DNA of 64,000 bases from Arenicola marina. Its lineage: Eukaryota; Annelida; Polychaeta; Arenicolidae. Under the pieces are notes generated by a model. That model was not told where the DNA came from, ran no database searches, and worked only from the letters and a program-made list of their open reading frames with translations. Both the position numbers and the translations under genes were made by a program. Where the stretch lies: assembly GCA_964019135.1 (NCBI GenBank), contig OZ025260.1, positions 18,594,254 through 18,658,253 on the forward strand. Reading direction: 5' to 3'. Below are positions 36,291-49,220 of the stretch, piece by piece (positions within the stretch are counted from its first letter, which is position 1; each line of letters begins with the position of its first letter).

Positions 36291-37028
36291 TCAGGGAACA
36301 TGCGACTTGACCCATGTAACTACTCGTTGGTGACCATGTCCTTGACATAGCATTGAAGGCGCGGCATGGGTAAAGAACTTGAGTTGAGTGTCGCTTGGTT
36401 ATGTTCCTGCCTGTATGGTTGGAGATGAGGATGATAACGACAAGCCATTTCGTTTGAAATTCGACTGACTGTCGATTTCGTTGGCCCGAAGTGAATATCC
36501 GAGGGTTGAAGCCGACCGCTTGCCAGGTTGTTGTCTTTTTGTGGAGTTGTCTGTTCAAGACAGCAGTTTGCTTTCCGGGGAAGAGTTGCTGGTGTGGTCC
36601 GTAGTGGGATCTCGCATACCCGTGTTAGCCAGCCATTTTCTGACCTGGTTGACTGAGATATTCCCGTGTCGAGATATGTAGTGGACTACATAATCGGAAG
36701 GATATGGGTGATGGCGGTTGAGAGAGCACCACTGCTCCAACATGTCGACAGCTGTTCTACTGAGATAGCGGCTTGCTCTTTTGGAGCGCTTGGTGGAATT
36801 GTGAGATACCGCAGAAGCAGTAGCGTCCGTTGATGAGAGCGTAACGTCACTCTGGTAGCCGCTGTCTACAGTTGGCCAAGTTCTCATTAAAGGCCTGACC
36901 AGCGATGAGTAGCAGCCATTCTGATGAATCTGTCCTCCACGGATCGTAGGTTTGATTTGTGCCACTGGGCATGGAACGGCGGTCGGCATCGAGTTATCCT
37001 CCCAGGGACGGAAGCACTTTGTAGACAT
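36291..37028 (-). pseudogene. TALE homeobox copy 15, B-type
   Basis: Premature TGA at 36555-36557, Arg53Gly, Phe5Cys and lost first AATAAA as in copies 11 and 13. A few 3' substitutions separate it from them. Confidence 0.8.
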
Positions 37029-38487
37029 CTTCAGTTGGTGAACAATTAGCCGAAGCGATGACCCTTGATAATAGATCAAAGTTGACGATTGAGATTTGTT
37101 GTGCACGTGCAAGTCAAGTGAACGCAAATCCAAATGAACTGCTATTTTCTCATCAGAATGCCCTTGTAGTGAAACGAAAATGCTTTCCACTAAAATTGCT
37201 CTTCCACCGAGTAAATTTGGTTTCGTCTGAAGCGCAATAAATGTTGGAATGAAGCATTACGCCAAGCTGGACAATTTATATAACCCTTGGCTAGCCGATT
37301 TTGCTATCCAATGACGCGTGTGGGTGATCTAGATACAAAAGTGTCACGTTAAGCTATGCCAACGGGTTGTAGATGCTCAGTAAAGTGTCAAAAGACACTA
37401 ATTGCAATCAAGTTTTATTGCTGTCTTCGCACCTGTTAACTTAGCGTGCACTTCTTTTGTTGATACTAATAGTTGGGTGAAACGATGCAGTCCTATGCAA
37501 TGGGTGTACATTAGACATGCAGAGAAAAAAAATGTTGATGACTTTTTGATGGAAAAGGACTTCTATGTAAAAATCCCTCTATTTATTGAAAGCTACAATT
37601 TTCTGACAAATAAGGTGTATCTACTTCAGCAACTTTAACAGATTTTTTCTCGATTGTTGCTTATCGCACAAATTGAAAATTAGACTGCTTTGCGAGTTGC
37701 TCTTTACACATATAATTTGTAGAAACGATAAATATGAGGTATATTTATGTGCATAGTTAGTTAACACATGAACTATTTGGGGATGGCAATTCAAAATTTA
37801 GAAATATAAACAGTGGAGATGAATAAGTGAGATTATGAACATATTTGAAAGCAGTTAGGTCAGCAACATGACGTTGGAATTGGTTTGGCCGTGTGTTGCA
37901 ATCATGATTTATGTGAATTGAAGTCAATCAGATTCTGAAATGACTATGTGCACTGGAAGAGTGCAAGAACCCAGAACTGTAGTTAGCTAAAGCTGCAAGT
38001 CCTGTGTAAAATACCAGTGTAAAAGAATCGATTGCATGAAAGCCTTGCATGCAAGAGATCATGGACGTAGAACTGTAGTTGTTTAATGCTGCAAGTCATG
38101 TGTAAAATACCGGCGTCAAAGAATTGTGGCAGTCTTGCCTGGCGGGTCAAGCAAAGTTACATTTCTTAATAACTAGGGCACCGTATCCACAAAAATGCAG
38201 CCATGGACGTAATGGCGTTGCGATTAAAGAATTTATTTGATTTCAATGCCGCTTTATTGGTAAACAAATCAACACGCAACAATGTCAGATAACATATGAG
38301 CGACGTCCCTTTTGATAATGTACTCAGGGAAAATGCGACTTGACCCATATAACTACTAGTTGGTGACCATGTCCTTGACGTAGCATTGAAGGCGCGGCAT
38401 GGGTAAAGAACTTGTGTTGAGTGTCGCTTGGTTCTGTTCCTGCCTGTATGGTTGGAGATGAGGATGATAACGACAAGCGATTTCGTT

Positions 38488-39060
38488 TCAAATTCGACTG
38501 ACTGTCGAATTCGTTGGCCCGAAGTGAATATCCGAGGTTTGAAGCCGACCCCTTGCCAGGATGTTGTCTTTTTGTGGAGTTGTCTGTTGAAGACAGCAGT
38601 TTGCTTTCGGGGAAGGGTTGCTGGTGTGGTCCCTGGTGGGATCTCGCATACGCGTGTTAGCCAGCCACTTTTTGACCTGGTTGACTGAGATATTCCCGTG
38701 TCGAGATATGTAGTAGACTACATAATTGGAAGGATATGGGTGATGGCGGTTGAGATAGTACCACTGCTCCAATATGTCGACAGCTGTTCTACAGAGATAG
38801 CGGCTTGCTCTTTTGGAGCGCTTGGTGGAATTGTGATATACCGCAGAGGGTGTAGCGTCCGTTGATGACAGCGTAACGTCACTCTGGTAGCCGCTGTCTA
38901 CAGTTGGCCAAGTTCTCATTAAAGGCCTGACCAGCGAGGAGTAGCAGCCATTCTGATGAATCTGTCCTTCGCGGATCGTAGGTTTGATTTGTGCCACTGG
39001 GCATGGAACGGTGGTCGATATCGAGTTATCCTCCCAGGGACGGAAGAACTTTGTAGACAT
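38488..39060 (-). pseudogene. TALE homeobox copy 16, shared 1-bp deletion
   Basis: Carries the same lost C as copy 12 and ends after 190 codons. Its 5' half differs from copies 12 and 14 (NSISTTV, IREGQ, AVYHN), so it is a mosaic formed at the right end of block 3. FRPW and the homeodomain contacts are kept. Confidence 0.8.
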
Positions 39061-40517
39061 CTTCAGTTGGCGAATAATTAGCCGAAGCGATGACACTTGA
39101 TAACAGATCAAAGTTGATGATTGAGATTTGTTGTGCACGTGCAAGTCAAGTGAACGCAAATCCAAATGAACTTCTATTTTCTCATCAGAATGCACTTGTA
39201 GTGAAACGAAAATGCTTTCCACTAAAATTGCTCTTCCACCGAGTGAATTTGATTTTGTCTGAAGCGCAATAAATGTTGGAATGAAGCATTACGCCTAGCT
39301 GGACAATTTATATAACCCTGGGCTAGCCGATTTTGCTATCCAGTGACGCGTGTGGGTGATCTAGATACAAAAGTGTCACGTTAAGCTATGCCAACGGGTT
39401 GTAGATGCTCAGTAAAGTGTCAAAAGACACTAATTGCAATCAAGTCTTATTGCTGTCTTCGCACCTGTTAACTTAGCGTGCACTTCTTTTGTTGATAGTA
39501 ATAGTTGGGTGAAACGATGCAGTCCTATACAATGGGTGTACATTAGAGATGCAGAGAAAAAAATGTTGATCACTTTTTGATGGAAAAGGACTTCTATGTA
39601 AAAATCCCTCTATTTATTGAAAGCTACAATTTTCTGACAAATAAGGTGTATCGACTTCAGTAACTTTAACAGATTTTTTCTCGATTGTTGCTTATCGCAC
39701 AAATTGAAAATTAGACTGCTTTGCGAGTTGCTCTTTACACATATAATTTGTAGAAACGATAAATATGAGGTATATTTATGTGCATAGTTAGTTAACACAT
39801 GAACTATTTGGGGATGGCCATTCAAAATTTAGAAATATAAACAGTGGAGATGAATAAGTGAGATTATGAACATATTTGAAAGCAGTTAGGTCAGCAACAT
39901 GACGTTGGAATTGGTTTGGCCGTGTGTTGCAATCATGATTTAAGTGAATTGAAGTCAATCAGATTCTGAAATGACTATGTGCACTGGAACAGTACAAGAA
40001 CCCAGAACTGTAGTTAGCTAAAGCTGCAAGTCGTGTGTAAAATACCAGTGTAAAAGAATTGATTGCATGAAAGCCTTGCCTGCAAGAGATCATTGACGTA
40101 GAACTGTAGTTGTTTAATGCTGCAAGTCATGTGTAAAATACCGGTGTCAAAGAATTGTGGCAGTCTTGCCTGGCGGGTCAAGCAAAGTTACATTTCTTAA
40201 TAACTAGGGCACCTTATCCACAAAAATGCAGCCATGGACGTAATGGCGTTGCGATTACAGAATTTATTTGATTTCAATGCCGTTTTATTGGTAAACAAAT
40301 CAACACGCAACAATGTCAGATAAAATATGAGCGACGTCCCTTTTGATAATGTACTCAGGGAGAATGCGACTTGACCCATGTAACTACTCGTTGGTGACCA
40401 TGTCCTTGACGTAGCATTGAAGGCGCGGCATGGGTAAAGAACTTGTGTTGAGTGTCGCTTGGTTCTGTCCTGCCTGTATGGTTGGAGATGAGGATGATAA
40501 CGACAAGCGATTTCGTT

Positions 40518-41090
40518 TCAAATTCGACTGACTGTCGAATTCGTTGGCCCGAAGTGAATATCCGAGGTTTGAAGCCGACCCCTTGCCAGGATGTTGTCTT
40601 TTTGTGGAGTTGTCTGTTGAAGACAGCAGTTTGCTTTCGGGGAAGGGTTGCTGGTGTGGTCCCTGGTAGGATCTCGCATACGCGTGTTAGCCAGCCACTT
40701 TTTGACCTGGTTGAGTGAGATATTCCCGTGTCGAGATATGTAGTGGACTACATAATTGGAAGGATATGGGTGATGGCGGTTGAGATAGTACCACTGCTCC
40801 AACATGTCGACAGCTGTTCTACAGAGATAGCGGCTTGCTCTTTTGGAGCGCTTGGTGGAATTGTGAGATACCGCAGAGGGTGTAGCGTCCGTTGATGACA
40901 GCGTAACGTCACTCTGGTAGCCGCTGTCTACAGGTGGCCAAGTTCTCATTAAAGGCCTGACCAGCGATGAGTAGCAGCCATTCTGATGAATCTGTCCTCC
41001 GCGGATCGTAGGTTTGATTTGTGCCACTGGGCATGGAACGGTGGTCGATATCGAGTTATCCTCCCAGGGACGGAAGAACTTTGTAGACAT
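40518..41090 (-). pseudogene. TALE homeobox copy 17, two 1-bp deletions
   Basis: Has the shared lost C after the homeodomain, ending the frame at 40518. A second, private 1-bp loss lies in a TTCC run at about 40,469, so start to ancestral stop (40355-40357) is 736 bp. Homeodomain contacts are kept; Val to Leu occurs at ISLNQV and Pro replaces Thr in RTWPP. Confidence 0.8.
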
Positions 41091-42313
41091 CTTCAGTTGG
41101 TGAATAATTAGCCGAAGCGATGACACTTGATAACAGATCAAAGTTGATGATTGAGATTTGTTGTGCACGTGCAAGTCAAGTGAACGCAAATCCAAATGAA
41201 CTTCTATTTTCTCATCAGAATGCACTTGTAGTGAAACGAAAATGCTTTCCACTAAAATTGCTCTTCCACCGAGTGAATTTGATTTTGTCTGAAGCGCAAT
41301 AAATGTTCGAATGAAGCATTACGCCTAGCTGGACAATTTATATAACCCTGGGCTAGCCGATTTTGCTATCTAAGGACGCGTGTGGGTGATCTAGATACAG
41401 AAGTGTCACGTTGAGCTGTGTCAACGGGTTGTAGATGCTCAGTAAAGTGTCAAAAGACACTAATTGCAATCAAGTCTTATTGCTGTCTTCGCACCTGTTA
41501 ACTTAGTGTGCACTTCTTTTGTTGATACTAATAGTTGGGTAAAACGATGCAGTCCTATGCAATAGGTGTACATTAGACATGCAGAGAAAATAATGTTGAT
41601 CACTTTTTGATGGAAAAGGACTTCTATGTAAAAATCCCTCTATTTATTGAAAGCTGCAATTTTCTGACAAATTAGGTGTATCGACTTCAGCAACTTTAAC
41701 ATATTTTTCCTCGATTGTTGCTTATCGCACAAATTGACAATTAGACTGGTTTGCGAGTTGCTCTTTACACATATAATTTGTGGAAGGGATAAATATGAGG
41801 TATATTTATGTGCATAGTTAGTTAACACATGAACTATTTGGGGATGGCAATTCAAAATTTAGAAATATAAACAGTGGAGATGAATAAGTGAGATTATGAA
41901 CATATTTGAAAGCAGTTAGGTCAGCAACATGACGTTGGAATTGGTTTGGCCGTGTGTTGCAATCATGATTTAAGTGAATTGAAGTCAATCAGATTCTGAA
42001 ATGACTATGTGCACTGGAAGAGTACAAGAACCCAGAACTGTAGTTAGCTAAAGCTGCAAGTCGTGTGTAAAATACCAGTGTAAAGGAATCGATTGCATGA
42101 AAGCTTTGCCCGCAAGAGATCATTGACGTAGAACTGTAGTTGTTTAATGCTGCAAGTCATGTGTAAAATACCGGCGTAAAAGAATTGTGGCAGTCTTGCC
42201 TGGCGGGTCAAGCAAAGTTACATTTCTTAATAACTAGGGCACCTTATCCACACAAATGCAGCCATGGACGTAATGGCGTTGCGATTAAAGAATTTATTTG
42301 ATTTCAATGCCAT

Positions 42314-42319
42314 TTTATT
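42314..42319 (-). terminator. Poly(A) signal AATAAA, copy 18
   Basis: Standard position, 66-71 nt after the stop. Confidence 0.65.
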
Positions 42320-42384
42320 GGTAAACAAATCAACACGCAACAATGTCAGATAACATATGAGCGACGTCCCGTTTGATAGTGTAC

Positions 42385-43122
42385 TCAGGGAAAATGCGAC
42401 TTGACCCATGTAACTACTCGTTGGTGACCATGTCCTTGACGTAGCATTGAAGGCGCGGCATGGGTAAAGAACTTGTGTTGAGTGTCGCTTGGTTCTGTTC
42501 CTGCCTGTATGGTTGGCGATGAGGATGATAACGACAAGCGATTTCGTTTGAAATTCGACTGACTGTCGATTTCGTTGGCCCGAAGTGAATATCCGAGGTT
42601 TGAAGCCGATTCCTTGCCAGGATGTTGTCTTTTTGTGGAGTTGTCTGTTGAAGACAGCAGTTTGCTTTCCGGGGAAGATTTGCTTTTGTGGTCCCTGGTT
42701 GGATCTCGCATACGCGTGTTAGCCAGCCACTTTTTGACCTGGTTGACTGAGATATTCCCGTGTCGAGATATGTAGTGGACTACATAATCGGAAGGATATG
42801 GGTGATGGCGGTTGAGAGAGTACCACTGCTCCAACATGTCGACAGCTGTTCTACTGAGATACCGGCTTGCTCTTTTGGAGCGCTTGGTGGAATTGTGATA
42901 TACCGCAGAAGGTGTAGCGTCCGTTGATGACAGCGTAACGTCACTCTGGTAGCCGCTGTCTACAGGTGGCCAAGTTCTCATTAAAGGCCTGACCAGCGAG
43001 GAGTAGCAGCCATTCTGATGAATCTGTCCTCCGCGGATCGTAGGTTTGATTTGTGCCACTGGGCATGGAACGGTGGTCGATATCGAGTTATCCTCCCAGG
43101 GACGGAAGAACTTTGTAGACAT
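42385..43122 (-). CDS. TALE homeodomain protein, copy 18 (245 aa, intact)
   Basis: Full frame with FRPW, P-Y-P loop, N51 and R53. Differences: NSISTTV, RTWPP, two Lys in DHKSKSS after the homeodomain and Glu in GKESAS. The 3' region matches copy 1 (CCATTTTATT variant). AATAAA is at 42314-42319. A functional product is plausible. Confidence 0.86.
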   Translation of the reverse strand: MSTKFFRPWEDNSISTTVPCPVAQIKPTIRGGQIHQNGCYSSLVRPLMRTWPPVDSGYQSDVTLSSTDATPSAVYHNSTKRSKRASRYLSRTAVDMLEQWYSLNRHHPYPSDYVVHYISRHGNISVNQVKKWLANTRMRDPTRDHKSKSSPESKLLSSTDNSTKRQHPGKESASNLGYSLRANEIDSQSNFKRNRLSLSSSSPTIQAGTEPSDTQHKFFTHAAPSMLRQGHGHQRVVTWVKSHFP

Positions 43123-43339
43123 CTTCAGTTGCTGAATAATTAGCCGAAGCGATGACACTTGATAACAGATCAAAGTTGATGATTGAGATTTGTTGTGCAC
43201 GTGCAAGTCAAGTGAACGCAAATCCAAATGAACTTCTATTTTCTCATCAGAATGCACTTGTAGTGAAACGAAAATGCTTTCCACTAAAATTGCTCTTCCA
43301 CCGAGTGAATTTGATTTTGTCTGAAGCGCAATAAATGTT

Positions 43340-43376
43340 GGAATGAAGCATTACGCCTAGCTGGACAATTTATATA
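43340..43376 (-). promoter_or_regulatory. Core promoter (TATA + Inr), copy 18
   Basis: TATATAAA at 43376-43369 and initiator around 43344. Confidence 0.6.
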
Positions 43377-44417
43377 ACCCTGGGCTAGCCGATTTTGCTA
43401 TCCAAGGACGCGTGTGGGTGATCTAGATACAGAAGTGTCACGTTGAGCTGTGTCAACGGGTTGTAGATGCTCAGTAAAGTGTCAAAAGACACTAATTGCA
43501 ATCAACTCTTATTGCTGTCTTCGCACCTGTTAACTTAGTGTGTACTTCTTTTGTTGATACTAATAGTTGGGTAAAACGATGCAGTCCTATGCAATGGGTG
43601 TACATTAGAGATGCAGAGAAAAAAAATGTTGATGACTTTTTGATGGAAAAGGACTTCTATGTAAAAATCCCTCTATTTATTGAAAGCTACAATTTTCTGA
43701 CAAATAAGGTGTATCGACTTCAGTAACTTTAACAGATTTTTTCTCGATTGTTGCTTATCGCACAAATTGAAAATTAGACTGCTTTGCGAGTTGCTCTTTA
43801 CACATATAATTTGTAGAAACGATAAATATGAGGTATATTTATGTGCATAGTTAGTTAACACATGAACTATTTGGGGATGGCCATTCAAAATTTAGAAATA
43901 TAAACAGTGGAGATGAATAAGTGAGATTATGAACATATTTGAAAGCAGTTAGGTCAGCAACATGACGTTGGAATTGGTTTGGCCGTGTGTTGCAATCATG
44001 ATTTAAGTGAATTGAAGTCAATCAGATTCTGAAATGACTATGTGCACTGGAAGAGTACAAGAACCCAGAACTGTAGTTAGCTAAAGCTGCAAGTCGTGTG
44101 TAAAATACCAGTGTAAAAGAATTGATTGCATGAAAGCCTTGCCTGCAAGAGATCATTGACGTAGAACTGTAGTTGTTTAATGCTGCAAGTCATGTGTAAA
44201 ATACCGGTGTCAAAGAATTGTGGCAGTCTTGCCTGGCGGGTCAAGCAAAGTTACATTTCTTAATAACTAGGGCACCTTATCCACAAAAATGCAGCCATGG
44301 ACGTAATGGCGTTGCGATTACAGAATTTATTTGATTTCAATGCCGTTTTATTGGTAAACAAATCAACACGCAACAATGTCACATAATATATGAGCGACGT
44401 CCCTTTTGATAATGTAC

Positions 44418-45154
44418 TCAGGGAAAATGCGAATTGACCCATGTAACTACTCGTTGGTGACCATGTCCTTGACGTAGCATTGAAGGCGCGGCATGGGTAA
44501 AGAACTTGTGTTGAGTGTCGCTTGGTTCTGTTCCTGCCTGTATGGTTGGAGATGAGGATGATAACGACAAGCGATTTCGTTTCAAATTCGACTGACTGTC
44601 GAATTTGTTGGCCCGAAGTGAATATCCGAGGTTTGAAGCCGACCCCTTGCCAGGATGTTGTCTTTTTGTGGAGTTGTCTGTTGAAGACAGCAGTTTGCTT
44701 TCGGGGAAGGGTTGCTGGTGTGGTCCCTGGTGGGATCTCGCATACGCGTGTTAGCCAGCCACTTTTTGACCTGGTTGACTGAGATATTCCCGTGTCGAGA
44801 TATGTAGTGGACTACATAATTGGAAGGATATGGGTGATGGCGGTTGAGATAGTACCACTGCTCCAACATGTCGACAGCTGTTCTACAGAGATAGCGGCTT
44901 GCTCTTTTGGAGCGCTTGGTGGAATTGTGAGATACCGCAGAGGGTGTAGCGTCCGTTGATGACAGCGTAACGTCACTCTGTTAGCCGCTGTCTACAGTTG
45001 GCCAAGTTCTCATTAAAGGCCTGACCAGCGAGGAGTAGCAGCCATTCTGATGAATCTGTCCTCCGCGGATCGTAGGTTTGATTTGTGCCACTGGGCATGG
45101 AACGGTGGTCGATATCGAGTTATCCTCCCAGGGTCGGAAGAACTTTGTAGACAT
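44418..45154 (-). pseudogene. TALE homeobox copy 19, nonsense plus shared deletion
   Basis: TAC to TAA at 44981-44983 stops the protein after 57 residues, upstream of the homeodomain. The shared 1-bp deletion is also present (start to ancestral stop is 737 bp). The homeodomain-coding part remains open at 44582-44869 but without its N-terminal arm. Confidence 0.87.
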
Positions 45155-46448
45155 CTTCAGTTGGTGAATAATTAGCCGAAGCGATGACACTTGATAACAG
45201 ATCAAAGTTGATGATTGAGATTTGTTGTGCACGTGCAAGTCAAGTGAACGCAAATCAAAATGAACTTCTATTTTCTCATCCGAATGCACTTGTAGTGAAA
45301 CGAAAATGCTTTCCACTAAAATTGCTCTTCCACCGAGTGAATTTGATTTTGTCTGAAGCGCAATAAATGTTGGAATGAAGCATTACGCCTAGCTGGACAA
45401 TTTATATAACCCTGGGCTAGCCGATTTTGCTATCCAAGGACGCGTGTGGGTGATCTAGATACAGAAGTGTCACGTTGAGCTGTGTCAACGGGTTGTAGAT
45501 GCTCAGTAAAGTGTCAAAAGACACTAATTGCAATCAAGTCTTATTGCTGTCTTCGCACCTGTTAACTTAGTGTGCACTTCTTTTGTTGATACTAATAGTT
45601 GGGTAAAACGATGCAGTCCTATGCAATAGGTGTACATTAGACATGCAGAGAAAATAACGTTGATCACTTTTTGATGGAAAAGGACTTCTATGTAAAAATC
45701 CCTCTATTTATTGAAAGCTGCAATTTTCTGACAAATTAGGTGTATCGACTTCAGCAACTTTAACATATTTTTCCTCGATTGTTGCTTATCGCACAAATTG
45801 ACAATTAGACTGGTTTGCGAGTTGCTCTTTACACATACAATTTGTGGAAGCGATAAATATGAGGTATATTTATGTGCATAGTTAGTTAACACATGAACTA
45901 TTTGGGGATGGCAATTCAAAATTTAGAAATATAAACAGTGGAGATGAATAAGTGAGATTATGAACATATTTGAAAGCAGTTAGGTCAGCAACATGACGTT
46001 GGAATTGGTTTGGCCGTGTGTTGCAATCATGATTTAAGTGAATTGAAGTAAATCAGATTCTGAAATGACTATGTGCACTGGAAGAGTACAAGAACCCAGA
46101 ACTGTAGTTAGCTAAAGCTGCAAGTCGTGTGTAAAATACCAGTGTAAAGGAATCGATTGCATGAAAGCTTTGCCCGCAAGAGATCATTGACGTAGAACTG
46201 TAGTTGTTTAATGCTGCAAGTCATGTGTAAAATACCGGCGTAAAAGAATTGTGGCAGTCTTGCCTGGCGGGTCAAGCAAAGGTACATTTCTTAATAACTA
46301 GGGCACCTTATCCACACAAATGCAGCCATGGACGTAATGGCGTTGCGATTAAAGAATTTATTTGATTTCAATGCCATTTTATTGGTAAACAAATCAACAC
46401 GCAACAATGTCATTTAACATATGAGCGACGTCCCGTTTGATAGTGTAC

Positions 46449-47186
46449 TCAGGGAAAATGCGACTTGACCCATGTAACTACTCGTTGGTGACCATGTCCT
46501 TAACGTAGCATTGAAGGCGCGGCATGGGTAAAGAACTTGTGTTGAGTGTCGCTTGGTTCTGTTCCTGCCTGTATGGTTGGCGATGAGGATGATAACGACA
46601 AGCGATTTCGTTTGAAATTCGACTGACTGTCGATTTCGTTGGCCCGAAGTGAATATCCGAGGTTTGAAGCCGACCCCTTGCCAGGATGTTGTCTTTTTGT
46701 GGAGTTGTCTGTTGAAGACAGCAGTTTGCTTTCCGGGGAAGAGTTGCTGGTGTGGTCCCTGGTGGGATCTCGCATACGCGTGTTAGCCAGCCACTTTTTG
46801 ACCTGGTTGACTGAGATATTCCCGTGTCGAGATATATAGTGGACTACATAATCGGAAGGATATGGGTGATGGCGGTTGAGAGTGTACCACTGCTCCAACA
46901 TGTCGACAGCTGTTCCACTGAGTTAGCGGCTTGCTCTTTTGGAGCGCTTGGTGGAATTGTGATATACCGCAGAAGGTGTAGCGTCCGTTGATGACAGCGT
47001 AACGTTACTCTGGTAGCCGCTGTCTACAGTTGGCCAAGTTCTCATTAAAGGCCTGACCAGCGATGAGTAGCAACCATTCTGATGAATCTGTCCTCCACGG
47101 ATCGTAGGTTTGATTTGTGCCACTGGGCATGGAACGGTGGTCGGCATCGAGTTATCCTCCCAGGGACGGAAGAACTTTGTAGACAT
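46449..47186 (-). pseudogene. TALE homeobox copy 20, two nonsense codons
   Basis: TAT to TAA at 46923-46925 ends translation at residue 87, in the homeodomain N-terminal arm. A second change, CAA to TAA at 46500-46502, lies near the C-terminus. The length is otherwise normal. It uses Thr in WYTLN like copies 0, 5 and 21. Confidence 0.87.
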
Positions 47187-48481
47187 CTTCAGTTGGTGAA
47201 TAATTAGCCGAAGCGATGACACTTGATAACAGATCAAAGTTGATGATTGAGATTTGTTGTGCACGTGCAAGTCAAGTGAACGCAAATCCAACTGAACTTC
47301 TATTTTCTCATCAGAATGCACTTGTAGTGAAACGAAAATGCTTTCCACTAAAATTGCTCTTCCACCGAGTGAATTTGATTTTGTCTGAAGCGCAATAAAT
47401 GTTGGAATGAAGCATTACGCCTAGCTGAACAATTTATATAACCCTGGGCTAGCCGATTTTGCTATCCAAGGACGCGTGTGGGTGATCTAGATACAGAAGT
47501 GTCACGTTAAGCTATGCCAACGGGTTGTAGATGCTCAGTAAAGTGTCAAAAGACACTAATTGCAATCAAGTCTTATTGCTGTCTTCGCACCTGTTAACTT
47601 AGCGTGCACTTCTTTTGTTGATAATAATAGTTGGGTGAAACGATGCAGTCCTATGCAATGGGTGTACATTAGAGATGCAGAGAAAAAAAATGTTGATGAC
47701 TTTTTGATGGAAAAGGACTTCTATGTAAAAATCCCTCTATTTATTGAAAGCTACAATTTTCTGACAAATAAGGTGTATCGACTTCAGTAACTTTAACAGA
47801 TGTTTTCTCGATTGTTGCTTATCGCACAAATTGAAAATTAGACTGCTTTGCGAGTTGCTCTTTACACATATAATTTGTAGAAACGATAAATATGAGGTAT
47901 ATTTATGTGCATAGTTAGTTAACACATGAACTATTTGGGGATGGCAATTCAAAATTTAGAAATATAAACAGTGGAGATGAATAAGTGAGATTATGAACAT
48001 ATTTGAAAGCAGTTAGGTCAGCAACATGACGTTGGAATTGGTTTGGCCGTGTGTTGCAATCATGATTTAAGTGAATTGAAGTCAATCAGATTCTGAAATG
48101 ACTATGTGCACTGGAAGAGTACAAGAACCCAGAACTGTAGTTAGCTAAAGCTGCAAGTCGTGTGTAAAATACCAGTGTAAAGGAATCGATTGCATGAAAG
48201 CTTTGCCCGCAAGAGATCATTGACGTAGAACTGTAGTTGTTTAATGCTGCAAGTCATGTGTAAAATACCGGCGTAAAAGAATTGTGGCAGTCTTGCCTGG
48301 CGGGTCAAGCAAAGTTACATTTCTTAATAACTAGGGCACCTTATCCACACAAATGCAGCCATGAACGTAATGGCGTTGCGATTACAGAATTTATTTGATT
48401 TCAATGCCATTTTATTGGTAAACAAATCAACACGCAACAATGTCAGATAACATATGAGCGACGTCCCGTTTGATAGTGTAC

Positions 48482-49220
48482 TCAGGGAAAATGCGACTTG
48501 ACCCATGTAACTACTCGTTGGTGACCATGTCCTTGACGTAGCATTGAAGGCGCGGCATGGGTAAAGAACTTGTGTTGAGTGTCGCTTGGTTCTGTTCCTG
48601 CCTGTATGGTTGGCGATGAGGATGATAACGACAAGCGATTTCGTTTGAAATTCGACTGACTGTCGATTTCGTTGGCCCGAAGTGAATATCCGAGGTTTGA
48701 AGCCGACCCCTTGCCAGGATGTTGTCTTTTTGTGGAGTTGTCTGTTGAAGACAGCAGTTTGCTTTCCGGGGAAGAGTTGCTGGTGTGGTCCCTGGTGGGA
48801 TCTCGCATACGCGTGTTAGCCAGCCACTTTTTGACCTGGTTGACGGAGATATTCCCGTGTCGAGATATATAGTGGACTACATAATCGGAAGGATATGGGT
48901 GATGGCGGTTGAGAGTGTACCACTGCTCCAACATGTCGACAGCTGTTCTACTGAGATAGCGGCTTTTTTCTTTTGGAGCGCTTGGTGGAAGTGTGATATA
49001 CCGCAGAAGGTGTAGCGTCCGTTGATGACAGCGTAACGTTACTCTGGTAGCCGCTGTCTACAGTTGGCCAAGTTCTCATTAAAGGCTCGACAAGCGATGA
49101 GTAGCAGCCATTCTGATGAATCTGTCCTCCACGGATCGTAGGTTTGATTTGTGCCACTGGGCATGGAACGGTGGTCGGCATCGAGTTATCCTCCCAGGGA
49201 CGGAAGAACTTTGTAGACAT
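48482..49220 (-). pseudogene. TALE homeobox copy 21, frameshift in homeodomain arm
   Basis: A run of T has replaced TTGCTC at about 48,964-48,972, with one extra base. The frame shifts right after KRSKR and stops at 48948 (90 residues). The remainder is open but out of frame with the start. Its leader (around 49,397-49,441) has the unusual variant also seen upstream of copy 1. Confidence 0.87.

Larger units (their letters stand above)
33212..38830. repeat. Higher-order repeat block 3 (about 5,670 bp, slightly diverged)
   Basis: Contains R4, B-type copy 15 and frameshifted copy 16. It is 1 bp shorter than blocks 1 and 2 because of the low-complexity tract in R4, and it has scattered substitutions. 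The match to block 2 ends near 38,837, where copy 16 switches to sequence typical of the following units. Confidence 0.8.
38830..48000. repeat. Dimeric higher-order repeat, period about 4,064 bp
   Basis: Copies 17 and 18 correspond to copies 19 and 20 at an offset of 4,064 bp. 17 and 19 share the 1-bp deletion and an altered second poly(A) region; 18 and 20 share the CCATTTTATTGG 3' variant. The next pair continues the register (copy 19 to 21 is also 4,064 bp). Edges are approximate. Confidence 0.6.
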
